From NCBI RefSeq assembly GCF_000019965.1, contig NC_010571.1, positions 1,922,001 to 1,986,000 on the forward strand: a stretch of DNA of 64,000 nucleotides, written 5' to 3'. Origin of the DNA: Opitutus terrae PB90-1. Lineage in GTDB: Bacteria; Verrucomicrobiota; Verrucomicrobiia; Opitutales; Opitutaceae. The translations under genes and the position numbers were made by a program. This document shows, in pieces, positions 47,830 through 54,844 of this stretch; position 1 is the first letter of the stretch, and each line of letters begins with the position of its first letter. The notes beneath the pieces are model-generated. The model was not told the origin of the DNA and did not search any database. It saw only the letters and a list, made by a program, of their open reading frames with translations.

Positions 47830-50049
47830 ATGGAGCAGGAGACCAAACCACCCGCGCCGAGCACGGACGGCAATCACCCGAATGCCGGCTATCCCGGCTA
47901 TTCGGCTCCCGGCTACGGCTATGGCTACGGGGAGGAGTCGCCGGTCCACCGGACCCTACAGGACTACCTGCTGATCCTGCGCGAACGCATCTGGTATATC
48001 ATCGTCGTCTTCCTCGTCGTTTTCTCGTCGGCGCTGGTTTACACGCTCAGTCGGCCGAAGATCTATCAGTCGAGCGCCAGCGTGCAGGTCTTCCGGCGGG
48101 ATCCGACGATCATGCAGGTCCAGGCGGTGATGGATAACGAAATCCGCTCCGCGGAGGATCTGAACACGCAGGTCAAGATCCTGGAGAGCGCGACCATCGT
48201 CCAGAAGGTGGCGGCGCGCCTGTCCGGCAAGGAACTGGCAGACTTCCTCGCGCCATATAAATCCGAGGCGGACGAGACCGAGCCGCTCACCGCGGACGTC
48301 GTGCTGATGCGGAACCGCAAGATCATCCCGCAACGGCTGACGTTGATCATCGTGGTGCAGTATCAGCACACGGACCCGCAGCTCGCGGCGAAGATCGCCA
48401 ACATGTTCGTCGACGAGTATATCAACTACAACGCCCGCGTGCGCATCGACGAATCGATGAAGGCCGTCGAGGACCTCAAGGTGCGGGTGGAGCAACAGCG
48501 CAAGAAGGTCGACGAGCTCGCGATGAACCTGCAGGCTTACCGCGCCAAAAGTAATCTCGTCTCGCTCGATGAGCGGAAGGACATCGTCACCGAGAAGCTG
48601 AAGGCGCTGAACATGCTGGTCACGCAGACCACCTCGCGCCTCGCCGATGCGGACGTGCGGCTCAAGCAGGTGCGCGAACGCCGCGCGACGAAGGGCGACC
48701 TCACCGAGCTGCCCTTCATCGCCGCGAGCCAGCCGTTGATCGCGCAACTGCAGCAGCAATTGTCGGCGCAGAAAATCGCCATGGCGCAGTTGCGCGATCG
48801 CTACCGCGAAAAACACCCGCGCATGATCGAGGCGACGAATCTGGTGAACCAGACCCAGCGCGAGCTCGACAAGGCGATCCGCACCGCCGAGGCCGCGATC
48901 GAATCCGAATACCAGACGGCCCTGCGCAACGACCAGGAGGCGCGCGCGCAGCTTTCCGCGCAGGAGGCCGAGTCGCTCATGATCGATCGCTACGGCGTCG
49001 AGTACGACAACATGGCCCGCGAATTGCGGATCAACGAGCAGATCCTGCAGACCATCCTGGCGCGCACCCGCGAAACCTCGATGACGAGCACGATCGAGAC
49101 CCAGAATGCTCGCATCGTCGATCACGCGCTGCCGGCGTTGCGGCCGTCGTCCCCGAAGGTCGCGCTGAACCTCGCGCTCGGGCTGGTCGGCGGGCTTGGC
49201 CTCGGCCTCGCGTTCGCGTTCTTCGTCGCCTACATCGATGACCGGGTAAAGAGCTCGTTCGATATTGAGGGCGTGGTCGGGCTGCCGCTGGTCGGAATCA
49301 TTCCCCAGATCAAGCGCATGGAGCAGCCGGAGAAGGCCCAGATCGTGGTCAACAACGCCGACCGGCAGGTGTCCGAGGCCTTCCTCACGTTGCATTCCAG
49401 CCTGCGGTTGAAGGACGACACCAAGAACGCGAAGTGCCTGCTGACCACCAGCACGATCCCGGGCGAGGGAAAATCCTTCATCACCACCAATCTCGCGCTG
49501 ACCTTTGCCGCGCACGGCGAGCGCGTGGCGATCGTCGACTGCGATCTGCGCAAGCCGAACATCCACAAATCATTTCGGGTGGAGAATCTGCGCGGCGTGA
49601 TCGACGTCTGCAACGGCACCGCGACGATCGACGAGGTCGTCCAGCGCAACCTCCAGCCGAATCTCGATGTCATCGCCGCCGGCGGCCGGGCCAAGAATCC
49701 GACGCAGGTGCTCAACAGCAAGAATTTCGAGCTGATGGTCTCCGATCTTCGCAAGCGCTACGACCGGGTGTTTTTCGACACCCCGCCGCTCGCGGCCGTG
49801 AGCGACGCGCTGATCGTGCTGCCGCTCGTCGACGGCTCGATCTTCACCATCTTCTTCAACAAGGTCCGGCGAAAAGCGGCGCAGTTCTGCGCCAAGAAGC
49901 TCCTCGATGCGAACGTACCCTGCGTCGGTGCCGTACTCAACGGGCTCAACCTGACCGTTTCCGGCTACTACTACGCGCAGTATTACGACAAATCCTACAA
50001 GGACTACTACGTCGTGATGGCGAAGGACGAGGAAGCCGAGGTGCGCTGA
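47830..50049 (+). CDS. Polysaccharide co-polymerase with tyrosine autokinase domain, Wzc-like
   Basis: The product is 739 aa. A Tyr/Gly-rich N-terminus leads to a Wzz domain with flanking membrane spans (RIWYIIVVFLVVFSSALVYT and about residues 445-470) and a long periplasmic coiled coil. A BY-kinase domain follows, with Walker A STIPGEGKSFITTNLAL, Walker A' VAIVDCDLRKPN and Walker B RVFFDTPPLA. The end has a Tyr cluster (GYYYAQYYDKSYKDYYVV) for autophosphorylation. It controls chain length and export. It lies 6 bp after the export gene. Glycosyltransferases and polymerase are not in this window. Confidence 0.93.
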   Translation: MEQETKPPAPSTDGNHPNAGYPGYSAPGYGYGYGEESPVHRTLQDYLLILRERIWYIIVVFLVVFSSALVYTLSRPKIYQSSASVQVFRRDPTIMQVQAVMDNEIRSAEDLNTQVKILESATIVQKVAARLSGKELADFLAPYKSEADETEPLTADVVLMRNRKIIPQRLTLIIVVQYQHTDPQLAAKIANMFVDEYINYNARVRIDESMKAVEDLKVRVEQQRKKVDELAMNLQAYRAKSNLVSLDERKDIVTEKLKALNMLVTQTTSRLADADVRLKQVRERRATKGDLTELPFIAASQPLIAQLQQQLSAQKIAMAQLRDRYREKHPRMIEATNLVNQTQRELDKAIRTAEAAIESEYQTALRNDQEARAQLSAQEAESLMIDRYGVEYDNMARELRINEQILQTILARTRETSMTSTIETQNARIVDHALPALRPSSPKVALNLALGLVGGLGLGLAFAFFVAYIDDRVKSSFDIEGVVGLPLVGIIPQIKRMEQPEKAQIVVNNADRQVSEAFLTLHSSLRLKDDTKNAKCLLTTSTIPGEGKSFITTNLALTFAAHGERVAIVDCDLRKPNIHKSFRVENLRGVIDVCNGTATIDEVVQRNLQPNLDVIAAGGRAKNPTQVLNSKNFELMVSDLRKRYDRVFFDTPPLAAVSDALIVLPLVDGSIFTIFFNKVRRKAAQFCAKKLLDANVPCVGAVLNGLNLTVSGYYYAQYYDKSYKDYYVVMAKDEEAEVR

Positions 50050-50061
50050 GCGGCGCGGCGA

Positions 50062-51057
50062 TCAGCCGCGTCCGGCAGCGCGCGCGAGCCGGTCGTTGAT
50101 GGCGTCGGCCAGGCCGCCGCCGCGGGCGCGTTCGAAATGCAGCCGCTTGAACCGCTGCGCGTCGACCAGCCGCAGCGTGTGGAAAAGTCGGCGCGCCGCT
50201 TCCCGGAGCGAGCCACGTTCGCTCAGCCAGAAAATATTCTCCCCGCTCACTCCCGCCGGACGGGCGACGAAGATCCAGGCTTCGTCCACGCGGGAATCTC
50301 CGACCTCGCGCGCCGAGAACCGTTCGTGCAGCTGCGACGGCGTGCGGGGGCTGTAGTGGCGGGAAAGCAAGCCGGGCGAAATGGGCGCATGCGGCGCAGT
50401 GCGGCGCGTGGGCATCCGCACCCGCACCCCTAGCACGCTTTCCAGCTCGCGGCGGCTGACCGCCCCTGGTCGGAGCAGCTGCGGATGTCGCGGATCGCGG
50501 AGATCAACGATGGTGGACTCAACGCCGATCGGACACTCGCCACCGTCCAGAATGGCCGGAATCCGCCGGCCAAGCCCGGCTCGTACGTGGGCGGCCGAGG
50601 TCGGGCTGATGTAGCCGAACGGATTCGCGCTCGGGGCGGCGACCGGCATGCCGGCGCGGCGCAGCAGCTGCCGGAAGAGAGGATGCGCCGGCATCCGGAC
50701 CGCGACGCTGGGCAATCCGGAAGAAACCACAGCCGGCACGATCGAACGCCGGGGCAATACCATCGTCAACGGCCCGGGCCAGAACGCCCGCGCCAGCCGC
50801 TCGGCTGCGGAGTTGGTTTCGGCGAGCAGATCGAGCTGGGCCCGGTCGTGGATGTGGACGATCAACGGATCGTTCGCGGGGCGACCCTTCGCCCGGAAAA
50901 TCTTCCGGCAGGCGCGGGCATCCAGCGCGTTGGCGGCGAGCCCGTAAACCGTTTCAGTCGGCACCGCCACCAGCTCGCCGTCGCGCAGCATCCGCGCGAG
51001 CCGCGCCAGGTTGCGCGGGGTACCGCGGTAGAGGCGGGCAGTGGCGGGACGGGTCAT
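50062..51057 (-). CDS. Threonylcarbamoyl-AMP synthase, Sua5 type
   Basis: The product is 331 aa, starting at MTRPATARLYRGTPRNLARL. The YrdC domain has GELVAVPTETVYGLAANALD, KGRPANDPLIVHIHD, WPGPLTMVLPR, VAVRMPAHPLFRQLL and AAPSANPFGYISPTSA. A Sua5-type C-terminal domain (from about residue 230, with ISPGLLSRHYSPRTP) is present, so this is the two-domain form. It makes threonylcarbamoyl-AMP for the t6A modification of ANN-decoding tRNAs. It is downstream of rpsR on the same strand, beyond a terminator. Confidence 0.93.
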   Translation of the reverse strand: MTRPATARLYRGTPRNLARLARMLRDGELVAVPTETVYGLAANALDARACRKIFRAKGRPANDPLIVHIHDRAQLDLLAETNSAAERLARAFWPGPLTMVLPRRSIVPAVVSSGLPSVAVRMPAHPLFRQLLRRAGMPVAAPSANPFGYISPTSAAHVRAGLGRRIPAILDGGECPIGVESTIVDLRDPRHPQLLRPGAVSRRELESVLGVRVRMPTRRTAPHAPISPGLLSRHYSPRTPSQLHERFSAREVGDSRVDEAWIFVARPAGVSGENIFWLSERGSLREAARRLFHTLRLVDAQRFKRLHFERARGGGLADAINDRLARAAGRG

Positions 51058-51063
51058 GGCACG

Positions 51064-51092
51064 AAAAAGGCCGGAGCCATCGACTCCGGCCT
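51064..51092 (-). terminator. Rho-independent terminator of rpsR
   Basis: AGGCCGGAG (51068-51076) pairs with CTCCGGCCT (51084-51092). On the minus strand the stem is followed by TTTTT (51068-51064). It ends the rpsR transcript just before the Sua5-type gene. Confidence 0.88.
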
Positions 51093-51116
51093 GAAGTGGT
51101 TTGGCAATCGCAACCC

Positions 51117-51314
51117 TTACTGCGCTAGGAGCATGTTCCGGGCGTGCTTGATCGTCTTGGTTACCGCGCGCTGGTGCTTGGCCGAAAGGTGGGTGTATTT
51201 GCGCGGCAGGATCTTGCCGGTGTCGGTGATGTAGCCGCGGACAGTTTCTTTCGGCGCCGTGAACGGGATCTCGGCGGGGGTGAGGCTGTGCTGCGGTTGT
51301 TCGTTGGTGCTCAT
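51117..51314 (-). CDS. rpsR: 30S ribosomal protein S18
   Basis: The product is 65 aa. The S18 core ETVRGYITDTGKILPRKYTH and LSAKHQRAVTKTIKHARNM is unmistakable. The usual neighbours rpsF, ssb and rplI are absent, so the gene is monocistronic here with its own promoter and terminator. It is divergent from the tRNA-Arg gene. Confidence 0.96.
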   Translation of the reverse strand: MSTNEQPQHSLTPAEIPFTAPKETVRGYITDTGKILPRKYTHLSAKHQRAVTKTIKHARNMLLAQ

Positions 51315-51332
51315 GTCGGAAAAAGGGGGTCA

Positions 51333-51361
51333 AACACAGGCGGCGGCCCGGGTGATGTCAA
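51333..51361 (-). promoter_or_regulatory. Promoter of rpsR
   Basis: On the minus strand a perfect -35 box TTGACA (51361-51356) is followed after exactly 17 bp by TGTGTT (51338-51333), a weak -10. Transcription would begin about a dozen bases before the rpsR ATG, leaving a very short leader. Confidence 0.45.
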
Positions 51362-51419
51362 CCTGCATTTTTGGGATGCAAAATCGCACCGGTTCGCTCC
51401 ATCTTCGAGGGCACCGTGG

Positions 51420-51495
51420 GTCCCCATAGCTCAACTGGATAGAGCAGCGGTTTCCTAAACCGCGCATCCCGGTTCAAGTCCGGGTGGGGGCGCCA
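51420..51495 (+). tRNA. tRNA-Arg (anticodon CCT)
   Basis: A complete 76-base cloverleaf. The acceptor GTCCCCA pairs with TGGGGGC (one G-T pair), the D arm is GCTC...GAGC, the anticodon stem GCGGT/ACCGC encloses the loop TTCCTAA with anticodon CCT, and the T arm CCCGG/CCGGG carries TTCAAGT. The 3' CCA is encoded. It decodes AGG. Its 3' three quarters are copied after each of three downstream nuclease genes. Confidence 0.95.
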
Positions 51496-51504
51496 GCCTG
51501 AGAA

Positions 51505-51759
51505 ATGCACTGGGTCTACATGCTGCAGGACGAAGCGGGGCGCTGTTACATCGGCGAAACGGCAGATTTGGCCAAACGCCTGGCGCAGCATCGTTGCGGT
51601 GGGACGCAGACGACGCGCCGGATGAAGGGCGAACTGCGGCTGATCGCGACCCGCGTGTTGGCGGACGCCCATGAGGTACGTGTCCTTGAGCGAACGCTCA
51701 AATCCTGGAAGAACCCGGCCAAGGCTCGGCAATATCTCGCGGGCTCGACTTCAGGATAG
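51505..51759 (+). CDS. GIY-YIG nuclease family protein, copy 1
   Basis: The product is 84 aa, a minimal single GIY-YIG domain. GIY is represented by HWVYML, YIG by CYIGET, the catalytic Arg by DLAKRLAQH, and the Glu-containing helix by VLERTLKSWKNPAKA. It begins 9 bp after the tRNA CCA. Its last codons and TAG stop (GGATAG) lie inside a copy of the tRNA D-arm sequence. It resembles YhbQ/URI-type small nucleases of uncertain function. Confidence 0.85.
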   Translation: MHWVYMLQDEAGRCYIGETADLAKRLAQHRCGGTQTTRRMKGELRLIATRVLADAHEVRVLERTLKSWKNPAKARQYLAGSTSG

Positions 51760-51814
51760 AGCAGCCCCGACGAAGTCGGGGCGCATCCCGGTTCAAGTCC
51801 GGGTGGGGGCGCCA
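51754..51814 (+). repeat. Chimeric 3' tRNA-Arg copy, number 1
   Basis: GGATAGAGCAG is identical to the tRNA D arm. The anticodon arm is replaced by the hairpin CCCCGACGAAGTCGGGG, and then the variable region, T arm, acceptor strand and CCA are identical to the tRNA. The 5' acceptor strand is missing, so it is not a working tRNA. Confidence 0.85.
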
Positions 51815-51823
51815 GCCTGAGAA

Positions 51824-52078
51824 ATGCACTGGGTCTACATGCTGCAGGACGAAGCGGGGCGCTGTTACATCGGCGAAACGGCAGATTTGGCCAAACGCCT
51901 GGCGCAGCATCGTTGCGGTGGGACGCAGACGACGCGCCGGATGAAGGGCGAACTGCGGCTGATCGCGACCCGCGTGTTGGCGGACGCCCATGAGGTACGT
52001 GTCCTTGAGCGAACGCTCAAATCCTGGAAGAACCCGGCCAAGGCTCGGCAATATCTCGCGGGCTCGACTTCAGGATAG
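51824..52078 (+). CDS. GIY-YIG nuclease family protein, copy 2
   Basis: The gene encodes the same 84 aa as copy 1 and I find no base difference between the two genes, indicating a recent tandem duplication, conversion or assembly duplication. Its start has the same 9-base distance from the preceding CCA, and its stop again falls in the regenerated D-arm sequence. Catalytic motifs are intact. Confidence 0.85.
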   Translation: MHWVYMLQDEAGRCYIGETADLAKRLAQHRCGGTQTTRRMKGELRLIATRVLADAHEVRVLERTLKSWKNPAKARQYLAGSTSG

Positions 52079-52130
52079 AGCAGCCCCGACGAAGTCGGGG
52101 CGCATCCCGGTTCAAGTCCTGTGGGCGCCA
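52073..52130 (+). repeat. Chimeric 3' tRNA-Arg copy, number 2 (decayed)
   Basis: Same layout as the copy at 51754, but the T-arm and acceptor read TTCAAGTCCTGTGGGCGCCA, so the T stem and acceptor are damaged by substitution and a 3-base loss. Confidence 0.8.
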
Positions 52131-52141
52131 GCCTGTGAGAA

Positions 52142-52396
52142 ATGCACTGGGTCTACATGCTGCAGGACGAAGCGGGGCGCTGTTACATCGGCGAAACGGC
52201 AGATTTGGCCAAACGCCTGGCGCAGCATCGTTGCGGTGGGACGCAGACGACGCGCCGGATGAAGGGCGAACTTCGGCTGATCGCGACCCGCACGTTGGCG
52301 GACGCCCATGAGGCACGTGTCCTTGAACGAACGCTCAAATCCTGGAAGAACCCGGCCAAGGCTCGGCAATATCTCGCGGGCTCGACTTCAGGATAG
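52142..52396 (+). CDS. GIY-YIG nuclease family protein, copy 3
   Basis: The product is 84 aa. It differs from copies 1 and 2 at two residues: V to T in TRTLADAHE, and V to A in HEARVLERT. It also has two silent changes (CTT for CTG, GAA for GAG). All motif residues are kept, so selection may be maintaining the protein. It is the oldest or most diverged unit of the array. Confidence 0.85.
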   Translation: MHWVYMLQDEAGRCYIGETADLAKRLAQHRCGGTQTTRRMKGELRLIATRTLADAHEARVLERTLKSWKNPAKARQYLAGSTSG

Positions 52397-52451
52397 AGCA
52401 GCCCCGACGAAGTCGGGGCGCATCCCGGTTCAAGTCCGGGTGGGGGCGCCA
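52391..52451 (+). repeat. Chimeric 3' tRNA-Arg copy, number 3 (right end of array)
   Basis: Intact version of the D-arm / CCCCGACGAAGTCGGGG / T-arm / CCA segment. After CCA the sequence diverges from the other units (ACGGCACGCC instead of GCCTGAGAAA), marking the right boundary of the array. Confidence 0.85.
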
Positions 52452-52542
52452 ACGGCACGCCGACAGGGTGTGAAACGAGGAAACATTTCGCCAGTGGCGG
52501 GCGTCTCGACAACCTGCCCGTCTGGGTCATTCTATCCTGCTC

Positions 52543-53001
52543 ATGTTGCGTTCCCGCCTTCTTCTCCGCCGTCGGCCTTCGCTGCGCCGGGGCTTTACGC
52601 TCCTCGAAATCATGATCGCGCTGGCGATCCTTGGACTCCTCGTCGGACTGGCCGTCACCAATCTGGACACGATTTTTGGCGGCGCGCAGGTGAAGACCGC
52701 CGAGCTCTTCGTGCGCCAATCGATCAAGCTGCCGCTGACCAGTTACCGGATTCACATGGGCGATTATCCTTCGACGGCGGAAGGGTTGCAGGCGTTGATC
52801 ACCCCGCCGACCAATCGCGCCGACCAGTGGCGTGGCCCGTACCTGGAGCCGGCGACGCTGCCGCTCGATCCGTGGGGAGACGCTTACATCTATCGCTATC
52901 CGGGCACCCACAACAAAACGAGCTATGACATCGTCTCGAAGGGGCCGGACCGCACCGAGGGCACGCAGGACGACATCGGCAACTGGACCGGGGAGAAGTA
53001 A
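52543..53001 (+). CDS. gspG: Type II secretion major pseudopilin GspG-like
   Basis: The product is 152 aa. A basic leader (RSRLLLRRRPSLRRG) is followed by the prepilin cleavage motif GFTLLEIMIALAILGLLVG with Glu at +5. The body has YPSTAEGLQALITPP, the PLDPWGDAYIYRYPG motif and SKGPDRTEGTQDDIGNW, which carries the calcium site of GspG. It is the main subunit of the T2SS pseudopilus and is first of a seven-gene operon. Confidence 0.93.
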   Translation: MLRSRLLLRRRPSLRRGFTLLEIMIALAILGLLVGLAVTNLDTIFGGAQVKTAELFVRQSIKLPLTSYRIHMGDYPSTAEGLQALITPPTNRADQWRGPYLEPATLPLDPWGDAYIYRYPGTHNKTSYDIVSKGPDRTEGTQDDIGNWTGEK

Positions 53002-53004
53002 CGC

Positions 53005-53568
53005 ATGGTGCTTGGTGCAGGTGAACGCAGCCGGCCTTCGTCGGTGCCGGGTTTTCCTCCTCGCTGCTTGTACCCGGCACGCACGCGCCGTGCGTTCACG
53101 CTGCTCGAGATCCTTTTGGCGCTCGCGTTGATCGGCTTGCTGTCGGGTGCTTTGGTTACCGGGGCGGTGAGCCTGCTGAACACCGAGCCGCAATCGCCCG
53201 AGGAGGTCTTTTGGGCCGCGAGCCAGCAGGCGCGCCGCGCGGCCCTGCGCACGCAGCAGGAGGTCGCGCTGAGTTTCGACGCGAAGGAAAAGGAGTTCGT
53301 GGTCACGGAACCGAGCGGCCGGCGGAGTTTTCCGATTCCCGCCGCCTCGCGTGAGCTCACGATCGATCTGCTGCAGGCACAGGCCAGCGGGGGCTCGGTG
53401 CTGATCGGCGGCCAGCTCGTCGACACGCGCACGCTGCCGAGCGTGAGCTTTTATCCCGACGGCACGTGCACGCCGTTTCGGGTGCAGTTCCGCACCACGG
53501 GCCCGGCCCGCGTGATCGCGATCGATCCGTGGACGTGCGCGCCGGTGCTGAAAACCGAGCGGACTTAA
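53005..53568 (+). CDS. Minor pseudopilin, GspH-like
   Basis: The product is 187 aa. The N-methylation segment is RRAFTLLEILLALALIGLLS, after a leader of about 28 residues. The C-terminal part (ASGGSVLIGGQLVDTRTLPS, SFYPDGTCTPFRVQF) is a small beta domain with two Cys that could pair. It lies 3 bp after gspG. GspH is assigned by order between G and I. Confidence 0.75.
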   Translation: MVLGAGERSRPSSVPGFPPRCLYPARTRRAFTLLEILLALALIGLLSGALVTGAVSLLNTEPQSPEEVFWAASQQARRAALRTQQEVALSFDAKEKEFVVTEPSGRRSFPIPAASRELTIDLLQAQASGGSVLIGGQLVDTRTLPSVSFYPDGTCTPFRVQFRTTGPARVIAIDPWTCAPVLKTERT

Positions 53569-53576
53569 CCCTCGTG

Positions 53577-54158
53577 ATGCCGCCTGCGCCCGACTCATTC
53601 CTGGTGGAGCGCGTTGCCCCCAACCCGGTGCAGCGAACGCGCCAATGCGTTGAGGGCAACGCGTTCCACCTTGCTTCGAAAGCTGCGGCGCAGCGGCCGC
53701 TACACCGGCGCGCCGCCGGCTTCACCTTGCTCGAGGTGCTGGTGGCGCTCGCGGTGTTTGCGCTGGCCGCGGTGATGCTGGCGTCGGCGTACCTCAACGT
53801 GCTCAACGCCTACGCCTCGGCGAACCGCACGGCGCTGCGCGACGACAACGTCCGGTTTGCGCGGGCATTTCTGCTCGCCGAACCCGATCGCCGGAAGGCG
53901 GAGGAGGGCGACTCGTTCGAAGGTACCGGCGGCGCACGCGTCGTCTGGCGCGCGACGATCGAGCCGACGAGCACCGCTGATCTCTTCCACGTGGAATTCG
54001 TGTGCGAGGTCAACGAGCCGAAATCCACCGACCGCCGACCGGCGGTGACCGAGCAATTCATGCTGCTGCGGCCCACCTGGTCCGAAGGCGTCGACACGGC
54101 CAAGCTCCGGGCCGACGCCAAGGAGCGTATCCTGGAACTGCGGGCGAAGCTGAAATGA
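53577..54158 (+). CDS. Minor pseudopilin, GspI-like
   Basis: The product is 193 aa from the ATG at MPPAPDSFLVER. The pseudopilin motif AAGFTLLEVLVALAVFALAA comes only after about 44 residues, because a palindromic repeat (53603-53670) encodes most of the leader (VERVAPNPVQ, VEGNAFH). A later start or a shorter leader may be used. The domain (SAYLNVLNAYASANRTALRD) fits GspI. It overlaps gspJ by 4 bp. Confidence 0.75.
   Translation: MPPAPDSFLVERVAPNPVQRTRQCVEGNAFHLASKAAAQRPLHRRAAGFTLLEVLVALAVFALAAVMLASAYLNVLNAYASANRTALRDDNVRFARAFLLAEPDRRKAEEGDSFEGTGGARVVWRATIEPTSTADLFHVEFVCEVNEPKSTDRRPAVTEQFMLLRPTWSEGVDTAKLRADAKERILELRAKLK
53603..53670. repeat. Palindromic repeat inside the gspI leader
   Basis: GGTGGAGCGCGTTGCCCC and GAGGGCAACGCGTTCCACC form inverted arms. 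Right-arm relatives are at 15735-15757 and 35966-35992. The element is in frame within the presumed signal region. Confidence 0.8.
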
Positions 54159-54844
54159 GATCGTCGCGCCGCATCCCTGTCTTTCGCCCGGCGTGCCCGA
54201 GCCCGCGCGCGGCGTTCACGCTGCTCGAGATCCTGCTCGCGCTGTCATTGGTTGGGCTCGTGCTGGTCGCGCTCAACTCGCTTGTGTTCTCGATGGGCGA
54301 GCTGTGGGGTCGCAACACCGACGTGCGCTTGTTCGACCAGCATGTGCGCGCCGTCACGCGCTTTCTCGAGCAGGAACTGCGTTCCGCCGCACTGCCGCCC
54401 TCGGCCGAGCAGGGAGCGACGGCGATCACGGCCCAGGAGATCCGCCCCGCCAACGGGCCGACCGACAACCTGCTGACCTTCGAGCTGCGCGAGGGGTGCC
54501 GGCTCTTCACCTGGCCCGACCGACCGCTCCCGGAGGTCGTGTGCTCGCTGCAGTTCCGCGATCGTGACGGGCTCTGGCTGCTCTGGCATTCGCGCCTGGA
54601 GAAACGCTTCGCCGAGGATCCACCGCGGGAGACGCAGATCACGCCACTCGTCACGGCGATGAGCTATCTCTACTACGATCCGGCCTTCAAAAACTGGAAG
54701 GACGAGCCGCAGCTGCGGCGCGACAACCAGAGCCGGCTGGAGACGCCGCAGCGGCTCCGACTGACGTTCACCTACGGCAAGCTGACGCGCGAAACCTTCG
54801 TGATTCTCCCCGCCGTGACCGGCCAAGGGCTGCCGAACTTCTGA
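54155..54844 (+). CDS. Minor pseudopilin, GspJ-like
   Basis: The product is 229 aa. The leader MRSSRRIPVFRPACPSPR precedes AAFTLLEILLALSLVGLVLV. The body VRAVTRFLEQELRSAALPPS and AMSYLYYDPAFKNWKDE is typical of GspJ. Translationally coupled on both sides (ATGA with gspI, 1-base overlap with gspK). Confidence 0.82.
   Translation: MRSSRRIPVFRPACPSPRAAFTLLEILLALSLVGLVLVALNSLVFSMGELWGRNTDVRLFDQHVRAVTRFLEQELRSAALPPSAEQGATAITAQEIRPANGPTDNLLTFELREGCRLFTWPDRPLPEVVCSLQFRDRDGLWLLWHSRLEKRFAEDPPRETQITPLVTAMSYLYYDPAFKNWKDEPQLRRDNQSRLETPQRLRLTFTYGKLTRETFVILPAVTGQGLPNF

Larger units (their letters stand above)
51437..52451 (+). mobile_element. Tandem array of three tRNA-anchored GIY-YIG nuclease cassettes
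   Basis: The unit is about 319 bp: the 3' tRNA segment, a short CCTGAGAA spacer, a GIY-YIG gene and a new 3' tRNA segment, repeated three times after the intact tRNA-Arg. Spacing between gene starts is 319 and 318 bp. Copies 1 and 2 are identical in their genes; copy 3 differs at a few bases. No integrase or other gene is present. Confidence 0.75.

Noticed and set aside
51754-51814. Possible second tRNA with anticodon GAA in the CCCCGACGAAGTCGGGG arm
   Set aside because: The 5' acceptor strand and 5' D-arm strand are missing, the loop closes to three bases and position 33 would be C, so it cannot be a normal tRNA.
51505-52451. CRISPR-like array
   Set aside because: The repeated units are about 319 bp with coding content and no short direct-repeat/spacer pattern.
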